A stretch of DNA of 64,000 bases from Achromobacter sp. RTa (GTDB lineage Bacteria > Pseudomonadota > Gammaproteobacteria > Burkholderiales > Burkholderiaceae_B). The notes beneath the pieces were generated by a model, which was not told the origin of the DNA, searched no databases, and was given only the letters and a program-made list of their open reading frames with translations. The position numbers and the translations under genes are program-made. Below, one piece after another: positions 63,204 through 64,000 of this stretch; within the stretch, counting starts at the first letter, position 1; every line of letters starts with the position of its first letter. The stretch spans positions 54,127-118,126 of the forward strand of contig NZ_JPYO01000001.1 of NCBI RefSeq assembly GCF_000757485.1. Reading direction: 5' to 3'.

Positions 63204-63307
63204 TGGCATCTCCCGAACGCAAGGCATGGACTATCATCAACCGGCATTCATGTGTGTGCATCGCAGTATTGACCTATTGTTGAACTAGCCAGATATTGGA
63301 AGTTTCC

Positions 63308-63636
63308 ATGAGCGGTTACTACGAGTTGACGCGCAGCGGCGATCAGTACATGTTTAATCTGAAAGCGGGAATCATGAAGTTATTCTGACAAGCGAGCGGT
63401 ACACCACTAAAGCCAGCGCTCAGGATGGCATTGCGTCTGTTCGGCAGAATTCGCCGATCGATGAGCGGCATCAGCGCAAGACGGCCACCAACGGTTCGCC
63501 TTATTTCTCGTTGAGCGCGGCGAATGGGCAGTCCATTGGACGCAGTGAAATGTATTCGAGCACCGCGACTCGGGACGCGGGGATTGCATCTGTGAAGACC
63601 AATGGGCCAAGCACTGTGGTGAAAGACAATACGTGA
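63308..63636 (+). pseudogene. YegP-family (DUF1508) protein, broken by a -1 frameshift
   Basis: From ATG 63308 the frame reads SGYYELTRSGDQYMFNLKAG then stops at 63388; a second frame continues NHEVILTSERYTTKASAQDG and a second repeat (PYFSLSAANGQSIGRSEMYS) to TGA 63636. A missing A beside GGGAA at 63367-63371 restores a 109-residue protein with the two tandem repeats of this family. Function of YegP is unknown. The gene is lower in GC than the rest of the window. Lesion or consensus error both fit. Confidence 0.82.
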
Positions 63637-63724
63637 GTGGTTGGGGTGTAAGCCCTTATTCGCATCTATCGGTGTCGGGACTAGAGAGCCGCAATGTTTG
63701 GGGCCCTTGTTCCGCTGGTTTGCT

Positions 63725-64000
63725 TTAGTGCGGCCGCCCGGCCTCGACCCATTGTTGGACTAGGTCCATCGACAAACGATAGCGAGCGCAGTTGCACACG
63801 TCCAGTATGCGCAGTTCTTGCGCCAGTATCGGGCGGAATAATTGAAAATCGTCTTCGGACAAGCCCAGCGCCGCTGTTGCGGCGTCGGCGGTTTGCTGCT
63901 CACGTAGTACCCGGCCAATCGCTTCGTTCAGTTTTTCCCGGAATCGGAATCGCACCGGATCCGGCACGCCCGCAGCGTTCAGTTGCACGGCGTACTTGCG
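63725..64000 (-). CDS. Hypothetical protein, 5' end outside the window
   Basis: At least 91 residues, open to the window edge; the visible N-terminal codons read RKYAVQLNAAG, and an in-frame GTG at 63988 could serve as start. Helical, with GLSEDDFQLFRPILAQELRI and two cysteines in DVCNCARY. I do not recognise a family. Slightly lower GC than the main block. Confidence 0.5.
   Translation of the reverse strand, partial: RKYAVQLNAAGVPDPVRFRFREKLNEAIGRVLREQQTADAATAALGLSEDDFQLFRPILAQELRILDVCNCARYRLSMDLVQQWVEAGRPH

Noticed and set aside
1-64000. tRNA, rRNA, insertion sequences, prophage genes
   Set aside because: Scanned by eye for cloverleaf/CCA ends, ribosomal motifs, transposases and integrases; none convincing. 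Short tRNAs could be missed without a covariance search.

Overview
The window is one contiguous piece of a high-GC (roughly two-thirds G+C) beta-proteobacterial chromosome, most likely Alcaligenaceae (Achromobacter/Bordetella-like). That assignment is an inference from the density of ABC, TRAP and Bug-type solute uptake genes, many LysR/GntR/AraC/TetR regulators beside small catabolic operons, and two families of dispersed intergenic repeats. No rRNA, tRNA, CRISPR array, prophage or insertion sequence was seen. It is accessory metabolism with a few housekeeping genes (ribB, topB, gluQ, smg, an argD-type gene).

Layout: 0-10 kb holds a DUF1989 protein, a LysR regulator divergent from a VOC/flavin-reductase pair, then a LysR regulator divergent from a polar amino-acid ABC operon ending in a threonine aldolase, an EamA exporter and acylphosphatase. 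10-15 kb holds a phytanoyl-CoA-dioxygenase-like protein, an L-lactate-dehydrogenase-type flavoenzyme, a GhrA-like reductase and an AraC/GyrI-like regulator. 14.4-23.8 kb is the most coherent catabolic locus: a GntR/UTRA repressor with an operator array faces a polyamine-type ABC transporter, followed by a three-subunit FAD/[2Fe-2S] amine or opine dehydrogenase, a frameshifted FAD amine oxidase and a RidA protein. 23.8-29.8 kb, on the other strand, is a BMP-type nucleoside/nucleobase ABC importer with a cytosine-deaminase-like amidohydrolase.

30-38 kb contains a DedA-rhodanese fusion, a ketopantoate-reductase-like enzyme, small oxidoreductases, a nucleoside deoxyribosyltransferase-like gene, a TetR/MFS pair with a visible operator, and ribB behind a clear FMN riboswitch. 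38-45 kb has a SET-domain methyltransferase, an Lrp-type regulator divergent from a stand-alone acetolactate synthase large subunit, an SDR enzyme and a TauT-type ABC operon. 45-52 kb has topB with a histone-like tail, a DUF2157/GDYXXLXY membrane protein broken by a frameshift, gluQ and smg. 52-56.8 kb is a TAXI-TRAP transporter with a D-threonine-aldolase-like enzyme. 56.8-61 kb is a stress-flavoured cluster: an unknown protein, an entericidin lipoprotein, CsbD, a PAS-LuxR regulator and a Pro/Gly-rich small protein. The window ends with a Bug receptor, an ArgD-type aminotransferase, and a lower-GC stretch with a broken YegP gene and a partial gene.

Three features cut across the annotation. 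(1) A palindromic 11-mer, GTGTCWGACAC, occurs in three clusters at gene 3' ends, with pairs set 51-52 nt apart, and once supplies the topB stop codon. (2) A second 3'-end repeat with two GC hairpins occurs four times directly at stop codons. (3) Three genes are each broken by one missing base next to a short homopolymer, which points to consensus errors or recent lesions.
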